Counted from the first letter of the stretch, positions 25,401 through 37,766 are shown. The stretch is DNA of 64,000 nucleotides from Hofstenia miamia (GCA_900660155.1 CABFPE010000054.1:896621-960620); one strand, 5' to 3'. Translations and numbers: made by a program. The notes: generated by a model not told the origin, from the letters alone.

Positions 25401-27012
25401 TACACCTAGTAAAAAGTGAAAAATTTTCTTAATCCTATTCCACCTCACTCTTTTAAGCTTTTAATTATTACCCAAATAGTTGTGGAGCTTTCTTGTTGTT
25501 ACTTCTTGACTTTCCCCAACTTTTTTTGGTGCGCATAGCCCACTAATATTTATTTCTAAATGTATTTTATTATTTTTCAAACAACGATGTAGCCTTTCTT
25601 GTTGTTGTAATCGTTATTGTTAGTGGGAAAAAGAAAATCATATTTAATCATTATGAACTGAATTCCATTAATTTCAATATTTCCAAACGTTTTCACAAAA
25701 AATTTAGACATTTGATGACGTCATCAAATACCCATTAGCAAGCATTCTAACCATTTTCAATTGATAGGGCTGATATAAGAACCATTTGTGCAAAGTTTCT
25801 CCAAAAGCTCCAACTGAATAAGATTAAGAGGTTTTGAATCAAATTTCACGTATTCAATGCATAAAATGAATTTTTGTAAGAAATGATCAGTTATTAAAAG
25901 ATATTAATTATTCTCCGCATTAATTAGCTAACTTATGAGAAACAATATACGGTTTTTCTTTTCCTAATGTAGTGTTTAATGTCTGCAATTAGTACAGGAC
26001 TTAGTAAGAAATGCTATTCGTCCGTCGAAATCTGAGCATGAAATCGATGAAGAGAATTTCACCGAAGCACTTAATGCTGTGAACTCCGTTTTCAATCCTT
26101 CCAGGCTTGATGAAGAATTAACAGCGTTATTCACAGATGTGAAATGCCAATCACTGACTGCAGAATCGACATTCGATTGGGTGCTTTGTCGAGCTTTATG
26201 TGATTTCGTCAGTTCATCAGGGGAAGGCTTGCTGCCTGTCAAGGGTTCTGTTCCAGATATGAGATCTGATACGAGTAGATACGTTCAACTACAAACCTTC
26301 TATAAGAATGCCAACGACCGAGATGTAAAAAATGTAAGTTTTTTATTCTTATTTTTACATGTATGGACTTTTTCTAGAATCATTCTTTGTTTTGCATAGA
26401 TGGAAATGCGATTGATGCATTTTAGAAATAATTTTAGGTTAGACAACGAACACTCGATCATTTAACACAACTGGGTCGTCATCACGAAAGCGTTTCTCTT
26501 GCAGAAGTCGCACGATTTTGTCGTGGAGAGTTGGCATTGGTAAAAACGAAATCCCTTCATGAAGAATTAACGTCTGAACTTCCGCTTGTCGAGCGAAGCA
26601 TCGAAGAGAGTTTTGATTCGTTATTGGTGTATTACGTTCTTTTGCGCGCTGCCAATCACTTTAGAGTTATCTATGGTCATTGGCCGGGAGAGTTGTCTAA
26701 TGAGGTAATTAGATGGTATACACATTTTTTTTATACCTCGATTTTTAGGCTGTTGAGGGTGACATACCTCTTTTAAAAACGTGTGTTAACAAACTTTTGA
26801 ATCGAATTGGTGCTAGAGCTGGGTCTGTCAGCATCGAGTGTATGCATGAGTTGTGTCGATGGGGTGGTGGAGAAGTGGCTTCAGTTGCAGCTTTCACTGG
26901 TGCAGTGACTGCACAAGAGGCTATCAAACTGATCACCAAGCAATATGTGCCCATCAATCACACTTATATCTTTTCGGCAATCACATCTACATCTGAAACT
27001 TTTCCTCTTTGA
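22468..27012 (+). CDS. NAE1: NEDD8-activating enzyme E1 regulatory subunit (APPBP1), 6 exons
   Basis: Partner of UBA3 in the heterodimeric E1 that adenylates NEDD8 and passes it to UBC12 for cullin neddylation. Exons: 22468-22647, 22689-22901, 24760-25089, 25998-26333, 26438-26704, 26749-27012; every junction is GT-AG in phase 0, giving 1590 nt (529 aa; vertebrate about 534). Exon 1 holds the hallmark [16 protein letters not shown] and [12 protein letters not shown]; exon 2 [18 protein letters not shown] and [12 protein letters not shown]; exon 3 [18 protein letters not shown] and [10 protein letters not shown]; exon 4 [26 protein letters not shown] and [11 protein letters not shown]; exon 6 [20 protein letters not shown] and [17 protein letters not shown] at the C-terminus. 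As in its relatives, the catalytic Cys is in UBA3, not here. Introns 1, 4 and 5 are 41, 104 and 44 nt. Intron 2 (1858 nt) has been enlarged by foldback MITEs. It appears intact. Confidence 0.97.
23036..23244. mobile_element. Foldback MITE A in NAE1 intron 2
   Basis: The left end reads CACGCTACACGAACAACTTT and the right end is its mirror (AAAGTTGTTCGTGTAGCATAGTG). The interior repeats CGAACAACTTTTGTCGCCAA and an inverted ACACGAACGATTTTGG. No coding. A second member lies 1 kb away at 24266-24533. The outermost arms AAGCCCA.GCTACACGAAC at 23032 and 24533 also pair, so the two could be ends of one 1.5-kb element. Confidence 0.75.
24266..24533. mobile_element. Foldback MITE B in NAE1 intron 2
   Basis: Starts near GGAGCACCCTGCTACACGAA and ends TTGTTCGTGTAGCATGGGCTT. 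Interior modules GGGGTGCTACACGAACAATT (about 24333) and GGGGTGCCACACGAACGATT (about 24463) show that it is built of repeated heads and arms, as in MITE A. The 1 kb between the two MITEs (23245-24265) is AT-rich and without a recognised gene. Confidence 0.7.
25090..25997. other. NAE1 intron 3
   Basis: 908 nt from GTATGT to TACAG; AT-rich with no element recognised. Confidence 0.85.
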
Positions 27013-30000
27013 TAATTTTTATAGTTTTTTAGAATGTAATAGATGTCTAGTTATATATTTTGTTGGTATTCTGTATTCAAGTTTTGATATTTTCAATTGA
27101 TTCTGATACACTAGTGTTATATTTTGCTTGCTTTGTTGTCTAATTTCGCCAAGAAATGCCTCCAGTGATTTTTTCAAGGTTATCTTTAATTGTTCAAAAT
27201 GGGTTGAGTTTAGTAGAAACTCAATCCTTTTTTTGCGATGTGAATGCATGACATTTAAGCTCTAAAAATGGTCCTCTCCAGCAAATTTTTAGAGATTGTT
27301 CACTCCCAATTTTGTATTATGCGATATTACAGGATGTAGCATAACTGATTACATAGGTATGAAATGTAAATTAAGACGTCTATTTTGGGAAATTCGAAAT
27401 TATTACAAACCCAGTTTGGGAATTTTGTACATTTACCGCTGTATGAATTTTTCATTCACAACAAAAAATTGCTATTGTGTAGCACAAATGGCATAACATA
27501 ACACAGTAGTGTCGTAAATCGAAGAAGAAACTTATTTCGGTCAATGTTTAAAAAGTATTTCAGAATCCCAAACTTTCCTAAATATCATAAAATACAGAGG
27601 CCAGATATCAAAAATCACACCGTAACTGTAATGAAGAATTACATGTTTATTCTAAAAAATTTCTCTTAGGCTATTAGTGCGATTACTGGATTGTTATTCT
27701 CAAGAATACATGCAATACTTGACATCAAAACAAATACTTTTTAACTGCCATTGTTTTTTGCACAATACAGCAAGAGGCAGCCTTATTTCATGTTTTGTCA
27801 CAGTAACAATGGTATACAAATTTGTTCATGTGGACATTTACGGTTCCATAGTTCATTTGACTCACTTTGTGGTGACCATTTTGTAGGTTTAATGCCATGC
27901 TTTCCATTGAAGGGAATTCTTTCACTTCTTTTACGTTTCCTCTTTTTATAATAAAAGTTTAAAGAATGCTCTCCTCTTGCTAAGTTATTGCTTGTTTCCC
28001 TTACTGTTTTCAATGGATTCCTGTGATTTTATTAGAGACGGTAGCTTTACACGAAGTTTTAACATCTAACCTTGAAATCTCAAAATTTTCATGATTAACT
28101 TACATCCAAGCCATATTGGCTCCTAAAAATAAAAAATATATTTAGTAACCTTTGTTATCTCAGTTTTTTTAGTAAAACATTATATTCAGGTTCGAAAAAG
28201 ATCTATACTTTTGTTTAGACTGGCGCCTTGATATTTGTTTGTATACTTACTTTGCTGGAAGAATAAATGTTGGCATCCCATCAGTGCACTAAGGGAACTT
28301 TTAACCCCATTTGAGCCCTGGGCGTTTATATTGCGCCATACAATTCTATTTTATTGTATATTTATAGTTTAGTAAACAATGCATTTCTAAAATTTATGAA
28401 ATATTGTTAAAGTAGAAATGTTTTCATTACGTTTTTGATTAACACCAAAGTTGCAAATCTTAGTTTTTTCGTTCTGGATATCTCATAGGGCGTTCTGTTT
28501 GTTATGTCCTGCTAATGATGCAGTGAGTTTGCTGGAATTATCGGCTAGTGTTTGTGATTGGGGTTCGGCAGTATCGGTGAGTCCGGAAAGGATAATCAGT
28601 ACAGAATAAATCCGGGTAGAACATGGCAGGATGAAAATGAGCTAAAGCGTATAAGCTACGCTTGAATATAAAGGGAAAACCTTGAATATATCAACTCTCT
28701 AGCAGTGCCATAGGGTAATAGAGCAGCAAAATGGTTCATGTCCCGTGTATCGCTTTGGAAAAAGGCTCAATTAAACAAAAAAGTGTAAATCTGGTTGACC
28801 AAGAGGTAGAGTTTTAGAACACTTTTAGCAGTTGTTGATTGTAATACAGTTGATTTCTTTACAAGTAGCACATCCCAGCTTGCTGTCAGCATGTTTGCCA
28901 TTCCTGCAACTAGTGTAGCTAGTGAAAGATTTTTCTCGTCATCCCATTTTTTCACCAATAAATTTAGATTTTGCTTAAGCGATGCAATATTTTGTTTACT
29001 TTATAAATTGAAAAAAAATGTTTTGAAAGACATTCCCCTCTTAAAATTTTTAGTTTACAATAAACATTTATTTTTCTTGATAAACCGGACCACCATTGGT
29101 TGGCACTATGTACGAAAACGTTTATGGGTAAACGTTGCTTAGGAAATAATGGAAGACAACACATTATTTAACGTCGAGGTTGTGTTACATTGTGTTATTC
29201 GTTTTATGGCTGTTGATAAGTTAGTTATTGAGAGGGTTGCCTTTGGGTATTGATTGCACAAATATAAAACATTTCGATCACTAATGTATGATATTGAATC
29301 CGGATAAATCCCGACGAGATAAAATAATTGCAAATAGGAACAGCGCAGGATAATTTTTTGTTCTTAAACGAGCCCAGTTGCTACCACTACTTGTTGGTAG
29401 TCTTGGTTACTGACGCAAGGTTAGGGCAGTCGTTTCATCAAGGAAGCGAATCTCGACCTCACTCAAGCACACAACTTACCAATCTTGCTGTTTAAAAGTT
29501 TCATTACAAGTTGCTTTTCAAAAGAAAGTCCTCATAACTGTTGTGTTGTTTCCTTTGAAAACTTGTCATCGAAAGATTAATAGCATCTTCGTTTAATTTT
29601 TGTGCTCTAAGTCTTACAGAAAACTAAAGAACTGAATTCTCAAATACATATGGATTTTTACATAAACACTAAAGGTTTGCTCTAGCATTCAAAAAATGAT
29701 CGTGTTATCTTACCTTCATTTTAAATGAATCTATTGCTCTACCAAAAACAATTTTTGTGTAAATTTTTTGCATTACCAATTATGTTTTATGTAGTTTATT
29801 TGTCTCTTTTAGTTTTAGTGCGCTTGTTGGCGGCTTTGCCAGTGCGAACGTAGGTTTTTTGAATTAATTATAATTTAAATATTTTAGAAATGTCCTTCAT
29901 TTCACTTGCCAATGAGTTTTATTGTATGTTCAAACATACATTGTTGCTTAATTTCATATATTGAATACATTAACACTATATTTAATAGTATTATATGAAG

Positions 30001-30732
30001 TCCATTAGTTATTATGAATTTTTAATAAATTGTAAAGTAAACCTTTCACAATATAAGTTCCTTCATTTATGGCGCAATTATATACACTTTACACCTATTC
30101 TAAGAAGTTACTATTAATCAATATATTTTTTAATTGCAGAATTCTAATGCCAATATGTAATATATTCGAGAAAACTGTGTTAAAAATTGTGTTCAGTCCT
30201 TTTTATAGAACTTATTTTTCCAGAAGCCCTACGCAGGCTAAACCTGTCTCTGACCAGGCATTATTCGAACATTTTGCAACTTTCTTTCCATTTATTAAAT
30301 TTTTGGTTTATATTTCCAAATTCTACACCATTTTGTATGATCTTGTATGATATGTTTGTTAATCTTGTTATTAATGGCTACTAGGGGAATTATTTTCATT
30401 ATTCATTCATTTTTTTCGAAAATTTTTGCTTTTACAGTGAATGGAATGGGACATAATTGTTCATCACCTAATTAGTGGATAGTTTCATGTCATTGAGTTT
30501 GACAGATATATTACAAACAAAGTTTCTTCTATGATGTAGAATTTACCTCATTCCGTTTTGTGCGGTGTCATTTCCTTTGCGATTTTTCTTATTAACTTAC
30601 TGATATATGATTCCTTTGTGTGCATAGACGGTGCATAATTTGTCGGTTCAGTTCCCATTCAGTGTTAACGGTTGTCAGTGAATTAAATTGTCAATGTTTA
30701 CTCAATCGCATCTCATTGTTTTTAGTTGAAGA
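27013..30732. other. Intergenic region NAE1 to TLCD4-like gene
   Basis: About 3.7 kb with no supportable host gene. Short ORFs on both strands (27019-27249, 27677-27951, 29139-29333, 30069-30384) have no recognisable features. The only identifiable content is a hAT transposase scrap at about 28860-29010. Confidence 0.6.
28860..29010 (+). mobile_element. hAT transposase C-terminal scrap
   Basis: In the frame starting at 28891 the peptide MFAIPATSVASERFFSSS followed by an NKF-type tail matches the hAT dimerisation-domain signature (A.P.SS..SER.FS). Nothing else of the transposase is readable, and no termini were found. An old truncated copy. Confidence 0.7.
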
Positions 30733-30936
30733 ATGAACAGTGCACATCAGTTCGGTCACAAAGGTTAGTAACACGTCATAATATATCTAACATCTATTCC
30801 ATCATTTTCAAATCGTGGAATTTTGCGGGGATGGGGATGCCTATGGAACCTTAATAAATAATCACATGCATATATATATACTAATACCTCCATCTATGTA
30901 CTTTTTCCACATAACCATATAAGCTGAATTTCCCAC

Positions 30937-30983
<47 letters not shown>

Positions 30984-33900
30984 ATATATATATATGCATA
31001 CATTGAGGGCTAAGTAAGCCAAAAGTACAAAATGTACTAAACTGAATCAAAATACTTGGGAGATGTAATTATAAAATTTGAAATATTTCATTTTGTCGTT
31101 GTTTTTTGAGAAAATAGCACAGCATTAACACGGTGATACTCGAGCTTATATATTTACGTTTTAGAAAAAATGATTTTATTGTTAGACAAATAACTCTGAT
31201 ATTTAATCCAAATTTTAGAAATAAAGTTAGAGTAGTAAATGTTTAGCTGACAAACGTCTGAATCTAGCACCAGTATACTATGTTAAGGCTTTAAAAATTA
31301 GACGAAATTTCCTATACATTTATTATTGGAGTTGTATGCTAAAAATTGGGTGTAGTTGTGGACTCATATATTTTAGCCCTTTCCCTTTGGATTGTCAAAT
31401 CGACTACTCCAATATGGTTGATTAAAACATAATCACTTTTTCCTAGTTCACCCAGAGTTTTCAGCAATTTTTACTTTATTATAATGAGCTTGTTTTTAAC
31501 TTAAAATCTACAATAACAAAAAATTTGCAATCACATTAGACTTAAGAAATCAAAGGATTGAGTCCAAAGCGCACGTGTATATCTTTAAAACTTCTTTCCG
31601 TCATTAATACCGAAGAGAATTTTTCGTCTGATGCAGCCTCTGTTGAAGAATTAGATGTACTTCATTTCTTCTTTAAATCAGTCATTTGAACATCGTGATA
31701 CACTTTCTGAATTTAACAGCTGCTACCTGAGAAATCGACACCATTAGAAATTTTGATTGGAATAAGTTCTAGATATCTTAATACGTTGAAAAACGGTGAT
31801 TGCAAAAAATCTTTCAGTTGACTTTTTTGCTACTGTTGCAAAATGACGTCATATTTTTGAAAATGATCATAAAATTTTCTGAAAAAAACACTTTTACGTA
31901 AGTTTTATTTTTATCATTATGAATGTTATTTAGTCATCATATAATATGTGAATGTGCAAATAAATGCTTCCTCATTTTTTAACCCTATGTTTTATTTCAA
32001 AATGGCGCAATAATCTTTTTTTACAAAATCAAAAAATTATTTTCAAAAATGATAATTAATTTCATTAGGCATTCATTTCTAATACGAAAAAAATATACTG
32101 AAATAACGTATCACTCCAAAAAATGAGGTTGTGTATATCAGAATAACATTATTCTTCAATTATAAGTCGGGGTTACTCTACCAGTCAACGGACTGAAGAG
32201 TGGGTGGCAACAGATCAGCTCTGGCACTTCCCCTAGAAGTGTGCTGCCGGCTTAATCATGCTTGTCCTCTGGCGACCCCTGGCACGCAGAGTGCTGATCT
32301 GTGTTGAGTCTGATCAGCAGAGAGTGAAGCCGAAGGCCGAGCTTCATGAGAGGGTTGCGCCTCTCTACAGCTTTCGCCAACCAAGGCTACTAACTGAGGT
32401 AACTCGTGAGCACCTGCCGTCTGCCTGTTATAGAGATCCTGATTATTTAGGAGATATTTTTGACACTTGTAGTGCAAAGCACCAAGTGAGCCCTAAAAAC
32501 TCCGTAACTTAGAATGTCGGATCATAACTAAAACCCATGACAAAGCAAAGCTCCCTCATAGGTAAGGCTCAGCAAATGCTGGCCTAGGCCTATCTAGAGG
32601 CCAGAGACAGAAGAAAATCCTCTGTATAACTGCCCTCGTAGACGCACTCTACGGCTCTGGGCATAGACGTCGCCGTCTGCTCCACAGAACAGACAGTCTC
32701 ACATCATCATCACCGCCCCCATATGTGCAAAGCACACATGGTTGCACCTTCTTATACCCTATTGTTTAACGTCCACTCTAGGTTCGGGACTCCGCAAAGC
32801 GACGCGCCCATCAAGTATTGGCTCAGCGTCTCCGCTTCTCCAGGAACCACCACGAGGAGGTTACTCTCTAGGACGATTCAGGCATAGCCCTTTCGGTTCC
32901 CATTCTTCAATTAATATTTTTCGCACTACTTAAAAAAGTAATGCTAATGAAATTTACAACCTTTTTCACAATATAATAAATTTTTTTTAAGATTTTTTAA
33001 ATTTTTGGAATTTTTATGAGCCATCTTGGAGCAACACACAAAGTTTATAGAATGTCAACGCATTAATTTGCAAATGTTGATATTATTTGACGATATGCGA
33101 CTAAATAATGATAAAAATACTTCCTATTTAACAGTTTTTATCAAGAAATCCTATGGCCATTTTTAAAAATTTTATGTAAATTTGTAAAATTGGCAATATC
33201 AACACAGTGCATCAAACGATGTTTTCCAATCAAAATTTTTAATAATATCGATATCTCAGGTTGCAGGTGTTTAAGGCAGGCCTTCATATTTGCGTTAAGA
33301 TGATATACGTTTGTTGAATGCGGAAGAGGAACTAATACTATATACTTGGAAATACAATATCTTTATTCAATTACATGAAGCTTTTCAGTTTTTTTGATTT
33401 AAATCTGTTATAAACAAAGTTTTTCTAGACTCTTAAGAACCAATAAAATTAGCTTGTTGAACTAATTTCGTTTTACAATCGCATGCCATTGTTAGTTAAC
33501 ATTTAAATGCAAGGAATTTTTTACCTATCGATGTGTGTAATATAAATTATTTGTTTTAGTAAATCCTTCAAACAATCACAATGTCTACCTCGCTCTTCAT
33601 GTCATTGTTTATGTTGCTCTGTTTCGTGTGATAAGTTATTATATCACGCCTCGGATCTCCTCCCTCCTTAGCAGACGATATGCTCGCACTGTCGTTGGAG
33701 ACTTACAAATTAGATGGCGCTCGTTTGCCAATTCAACTCTACATGCCACAATTATATTCTTCTGGGCCATTTACATGATGCTGACAGATGAAGGCATGCG
33801 ACTAGAAAATCGCAAATACCCTGGCACTTTGAACTTCCAAAAGGCCATGACGTTTACAGTGGCTTACTTTCTCTATGATATTATTCAGGTAAGGTGTCTT

Positions 33901-34422
33901 CATTTTTGAGGCGGTTGATAAATTTAAAAATATTCATTTTTCAGAGTTTTTGCTCGGGTTTTCAGTAACCCAATTCATTTTTTTATTATGTATTAACACG
34001 ATCTGTTAGGTCATTGAGATTAGTTATGTCAGTTTTGAATCCTAGAAGCGAATCTATCATCTTTACCGCATGCAACAGATTTCTGAACCTAAGCTCAATA
34101 CCCATAATGTCAAACGGGTGTTAACGTAGTTGAAGTTTGGGTATATTGTTACAATTTAAAGTTTCCTATATATTAATATTTTAATGAGTTTTCGCTTGTA
34201 ACAGATGTAATTTAGTTAGTGCGCTATCCTAAGTTATTTGGTAGTAAGCTTGAACTCTTACATCATGCCATCTCTCTTGCTGGTTCCGGTTACGTATGTT
34301 TGACCGCTAACTACTCCTACTGGGCTGATTTTCAACTGCTGCATGAATTTTCCACGCCATTTATTAACATGCGCTGGTTTATTCTCACTGTGAAAATCGG
34401 GAAAGAGCGCAAGCGATATAAG
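30733..34422 (+). CDS. TLC-domain membrane protein, TLCD4/TMEM56-like, 3 exons, 3' end not found
   Basis: A multi-pass ER/endomembrane protein of the TRAM-LAG-CLN8 (TLC) family. Proposed exons: 30733-30763 (MNSAHQFGHK plus one base), 33560-33888 and 34216-34422. Exon 2 has a hydrophobic helix LALHVIVYVALFRVISYYI, then WRSFANSTLHATIIFFWAIY (the conserved Arg/His-containing start of the TLC core) and VAYFLYDIIQ. Exon 3 reads LLHHAISLAGSGYVC, with the family's HH pair, then LLHEFSTPFINMRWFI, a strong TLCD4 signature. Junctions are GT-AG with matching phases (1 then 0). Exon 1 is an inference from phase and position only. Relatives have two or three more helices after this point (about 80-90 aa). 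I could not find that exon in 34423-37770, which is filled by a MITE and a piggyBac, so the gene may be truncated or may splice past the window's repeats. Confidence 0.75.
30942..30992. repeat. (TA)n microsatellite in TLCD4-like intron 1
   Basis: About 19 TA units plus a short interrupted ATGCGCATATATATATGCAT tail. It lies in intron 1 (30764-33559). Confidence 0.9.
32165..32925. other. GC-rich island of unknown nature in intron 1
   Basis: About 760 bp are clearly richer in G+C than everything around, with sharp edges to AT-rich DNA. Short ORFs on both strands (32256-32477 minus, 32258-32512 plus, 32742-32933 plus) have no recognisable domain. The minus-strand direction begins near ACCGAAAGGGCTATGCC and ends AGAGTAACCCCGACTTATA. 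Composition and lack of coding resemble the untranslated 5' part of a LINE or a composite SINE, but no RNA polymerase III box pair, no terminal repeat and no tail is convincing. Confidence 0.5.
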
Positions 34423-34586
34423 GTATTACTAAATTTACATTATAAAATGTTTCAATTTATTATCAATAATAATGATAACAAGGTTGGATTGGCTTACATG
34501 AGTTCTTTTACACCTTCACAGCTGAGGACAACGCAGTTATAATATATTTAAGTTTACTAGGTATTGACAAGTTACATATCTAAAGT

Positions 34587-35203
34587 AGCCTACACACTTC
34601 CAACTTTGCGCGCAACTTTTTGGGTAATTATAAAGTTCATAGCAAAAATATTTGCGTATACACAATTTTGTGCACAATTTTTGGTTGAATTATATTTATT
34701 GCCATTTTTAAAAATTAAATCGACCTTAAAATGCATAACAACCAATAGAATCAAACAGTCTGAAGAAGGAAGACCTCGTTTTGAAAGGATCTTGCGAAAT
34801 TTTAATCAGGTATGTAAATAATAATGTGCCGTTAAATTCTTTCTCTGTGAGAAATGACAAAATCGTTCTAGCAATCGGAGGATAAATTGTCTTGTATTGC
34901 TACTCGAGGATCTGCGGCGACTTTGTTGGTCAATTACTACATAAAGCGGATGTAACCGATTGGACAGTATCTTGTCGAATAATTTCTTCTCTTCAATGTT
35001 TCGGATAGAAAAAGCATCATGTGACTGAGACGTTAACCCCTTCCTTTAGCAGTGATATAAAAATTTGTTGAGTTTCATAAGAACTTACTCGCCTGATCCA
35101 TAAACAACAATTCCATAGCGAATTTTACTTATAATTATAATCGCGTACACACTTCCTCATTAAATCAAGAAAGGCTGTTGGAAAAGTTGTAAGTGTGTAC
35201 GCT
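34587..35203. mobile_element. 617-bp MITE with 21-bp inverted ends
   Basis: The left end AGCCTACACACTTCCAACTT (34587 on) and the reverse complement of the right end, AGCGTACACACTTACAACTT (35203 back), match at 19 of 21 positions. Outside them CTAAAG and CCTTAA suggest a degenerate TTAA target. Subterminal copies of the same words occur inside (for example CGCGTACACACTTCC at 35143). The right TTAA (35206-35209) is also the insertion site of the piggyBac. An ORF at 34564-34821 is inside and unrecognised. Confidence 0.7.
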
Positions 35204-35209
35204 CCTTAA

Positions 35210-37766
35210 CACTAGAAAGACGGATCACAATTCCTCTCCTTCATGGACGGTGATATCACTTTTGATACCACCCGTTATTTTACCATATGAAATCATATTG
35301 TTGTGGAGTAGAGCTAGCATTATTTACAAATGACAACATAATATTGTGGAAATGAAAATCAGCACTTGGAAATGTACTTAATATGAAAAGAATTTTCTAA
35401 TTTTTCAAAGAAACATCCTGTTACATATACTTTATAAATTTGACATCTTAAAAAACATAAAAACTTGGCCATAAAAATCAAGCATATAATTGTATCAATA
35501 TTTTTAAAAAAACTTACTAATTATAAGCACATGGAACATTGCAAAAACTAACATTTTTTGCAAATAACTTTTGTTTTCACAACAGCAGTACAAGAACCGC
35601 ACACAGGATTCTTACATTTCGAGCATATTTTGGTAGCTAAACGCCGGTTTTGCCTACCACCACAATTCACCTTGCACCATTTCCTTTTAGCAGTGGAATT
35701 TGTTGGCTCTTTTTCAATATCAGAATCATCAGATGTGCTATTTGCTGTAGAGCTATTCTTCATTTGCAATTCTTGTAGCAATTTGAGCATGAATTCTCGA
35801 CGGGACATGCTACTGCTTGTTATTTCCTTATAAATGATATATGCATTTATAGCAGCTAAATCTAGCACATTATAGAACACTTGCAGTGGCCAACGACTAG
35901 ATGAAACTTTTGTTGTGTATAATCTTGCCATTTGATCAATTATATCAACGCCAAACTTTGTGTTGTAATATTCGACCGTTTCAGGCAAGTTTTTCTTTCC
36001 GCTTGCAATGGCTACATTCTGATGAACAGTGCTGAGAATCAACACATTTTTGTTTCTTTTGCCCTGGTATACTGTCAGAGTAGTGTCTTCATTTTTCAGA
36101 ATTGTTGATGAAAATAAGGGCTGCTTTGAAGCTTTTATTTCGGGAGGGATTTCTTTACGAATTCGGTTCACTGTTCCGACTATGCTCGTCTTTCGTTGCA
36201 GAAGTTTTTTAGAGAGCTGCAATGAAGTAAAATAGTTATCGGTTGTAACGTTCCGACCCTTGTCGAGAAAAGGTTCCATTAGATGAAGAACAACGAATTC
36301 AGAAACTGGTTGGTTTGTAGGACGGTGAACAGCCTTCCCCAAATATGGGAATCCATTCACCAAATACTTTGACTTAGAATCAACAGCTAGCCAAAATTTA
36401 ATCCCAAATTTGTCAGGTTTGCTGGCAATATATTGGGTGAATGGACATCGAGCTTTACTTGGAAATAGCTGTTCATCCACAGTTATATCCGAATGAGGCG
36501 AGTAACAGGCTTTGCAATTCTCAATAAATCTGTCCCAGATTATCGAAATTAGAGCAAATTTATCAGTACGCAATCTTTCAAATCGAGAGGACCTTAGATC
36601 AAATCTAATATATTTCAATAATTCTTTGTATCGATCACGGCTCATAGTGTTTCGAAAGTAATTTATACCCCAAATCCTGGACCAAAGTTGTTCCACTGGT
36701 TGTTTTTTTGCCAGCAAACCTCTCGCGTACATGACACCAAGTAGTTGATAAATTTCTTCTCTGCTTGTTTTCCATGAATCATTTTGTAACTTTGATTGCG
36801 CTTCTGTTTCAGTACACTTTATAATATGTTTTATCATAAATCTATCTATGAATAAGGAAAATGATGTAAGTATTTTTCCATTGGTAACATTCCTTTTTGG
36901 CAAAAGAAGTTGGGCCTGGTTTCTCTTTCAGTACGTTTTGTTGTTGTACCCTGCCTACATTTTGATCATCATTTGTTTTCAACGACCATACTGTACCTTC
37001 TTTTGCCACATAATTCAATGGGGAGTCAAGCCTGCTTCTTTTATTTGATTCAGAAGTAATGAAGTTTTCACGGCTACCTGGAAAATAAAATATAAAATCG
37101 TTTGTAGAGATCACGCCCATGAACTAATATTAGAATATAAGAATTACATACTTTACAATATAAAGATAATATTACATGCAATGCAATATAATTACATACA
37201 ATATAAATATAAGAATTACAATTACAATATAAGAATTGTTTATAATATAAGAATTACATACTAGGGTGCATGAATACTGGTTCCTTGTAAATACATGCAT
37301 GCAGTCTTCTCTGTATGACAATTACCTATAACGGTAATTATTGTGCAATTACTCTATATATATATACATTTGCATAGCTACAGTAAATTAGAACTTTTGT
37401 ATTTCATTCTAAGAATAAAAGCTTTGTATTTACCTGGAGCTTCATTGTTTTCTTCAAGTTCATCTGATTCACTAGAATCCTTGTTTATTGGAACAAATTC
37501 ATCTTCACTGTCGGAAACAAACTCTTCTCCCTCTGATTCAGAAAATCGTGTTGTTTCAAGGATTTTCTGAATTTCTTCTTCTGTAAGGTTTCTTTTTGCC
37601 ATATCTGAAAATTGTCAATGAGTTGAACTGAATTTTCGTATACACTTACATCAAACAGAAATATAAAAAGTCATTAAATACTGGTTAGCTATATTCAGAA
37701 TTTATAGAATGGCAACACTTTAAAGTGGAGAGTGATATCACCTTTGATATCACCATTGTTCGAGTG
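35210..37766 (-). mobile_element. piggyBac element, 2557 bp, TTAA target duplication
   Basis: Bounded by TTAA at 35206-35209 and 37767-37770. Ends start CACTAGAAAGACGG and CACTCGAACAATGG. Inside both are GGTGATATCA subterminal repeats, one near the left end at about 35250 and two at the right at 37731-37755. The transposase runs from right to left. Structure is complete apart from a frame change in the gene, so this looks like a fairly young but inactive copy. Confidence 0.93.
35548..37602 (-). pseudogene. piggyBac transposase, 2 exons, one frameshift
   Basis: DDD transposase of the piggyBac/DDE_Tnp_1_7 family. Exon 1, 37602-37434, begins MAKRNLTEEEIQKILE and is acidic (SEGEEFVSDSEDEF), like other piggyBac N-termini. 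A GT-AG intron joins in phase to exon 2 from 37077. The catalytic core shows SDITVDEQLFPSKARCPFTQ, then NVTTDNYFTSLQLSKKL, then GVDIIDQMARLYTTKVSSSR; the Asp in each is the expected catalytic or conserved acidic residue. The C-terminus is the cysteine-rich dimer and DNA-binding domain (CGGRQNRR, CSKCKNPVCGSC, ICKKC). At the five-T run 36894-36898 the upstream frame (PGPTSFAKK) and the 451-codon downstream frame (RNVTNGKILTSF) are offset by one base; a four-base run would keep one frame. It may be a true mutation or an assembly error. Full product about 566 aa. Confidence 0.92.

Noticed and set aside
32780-32800. RNA polymerase III B box suggesting a tRNA-derived SINE
   Set aside because: GGTTCGGGACTCC deviates from the B-box consensus and no matching A box lies at the right distance.
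34564-34821. 85-codon ORF as the missing TLCD4 C-terminal exon
   Set aside because: Most of it lies inside the MITE and reads as hydrophobic noise without TLC motifs.
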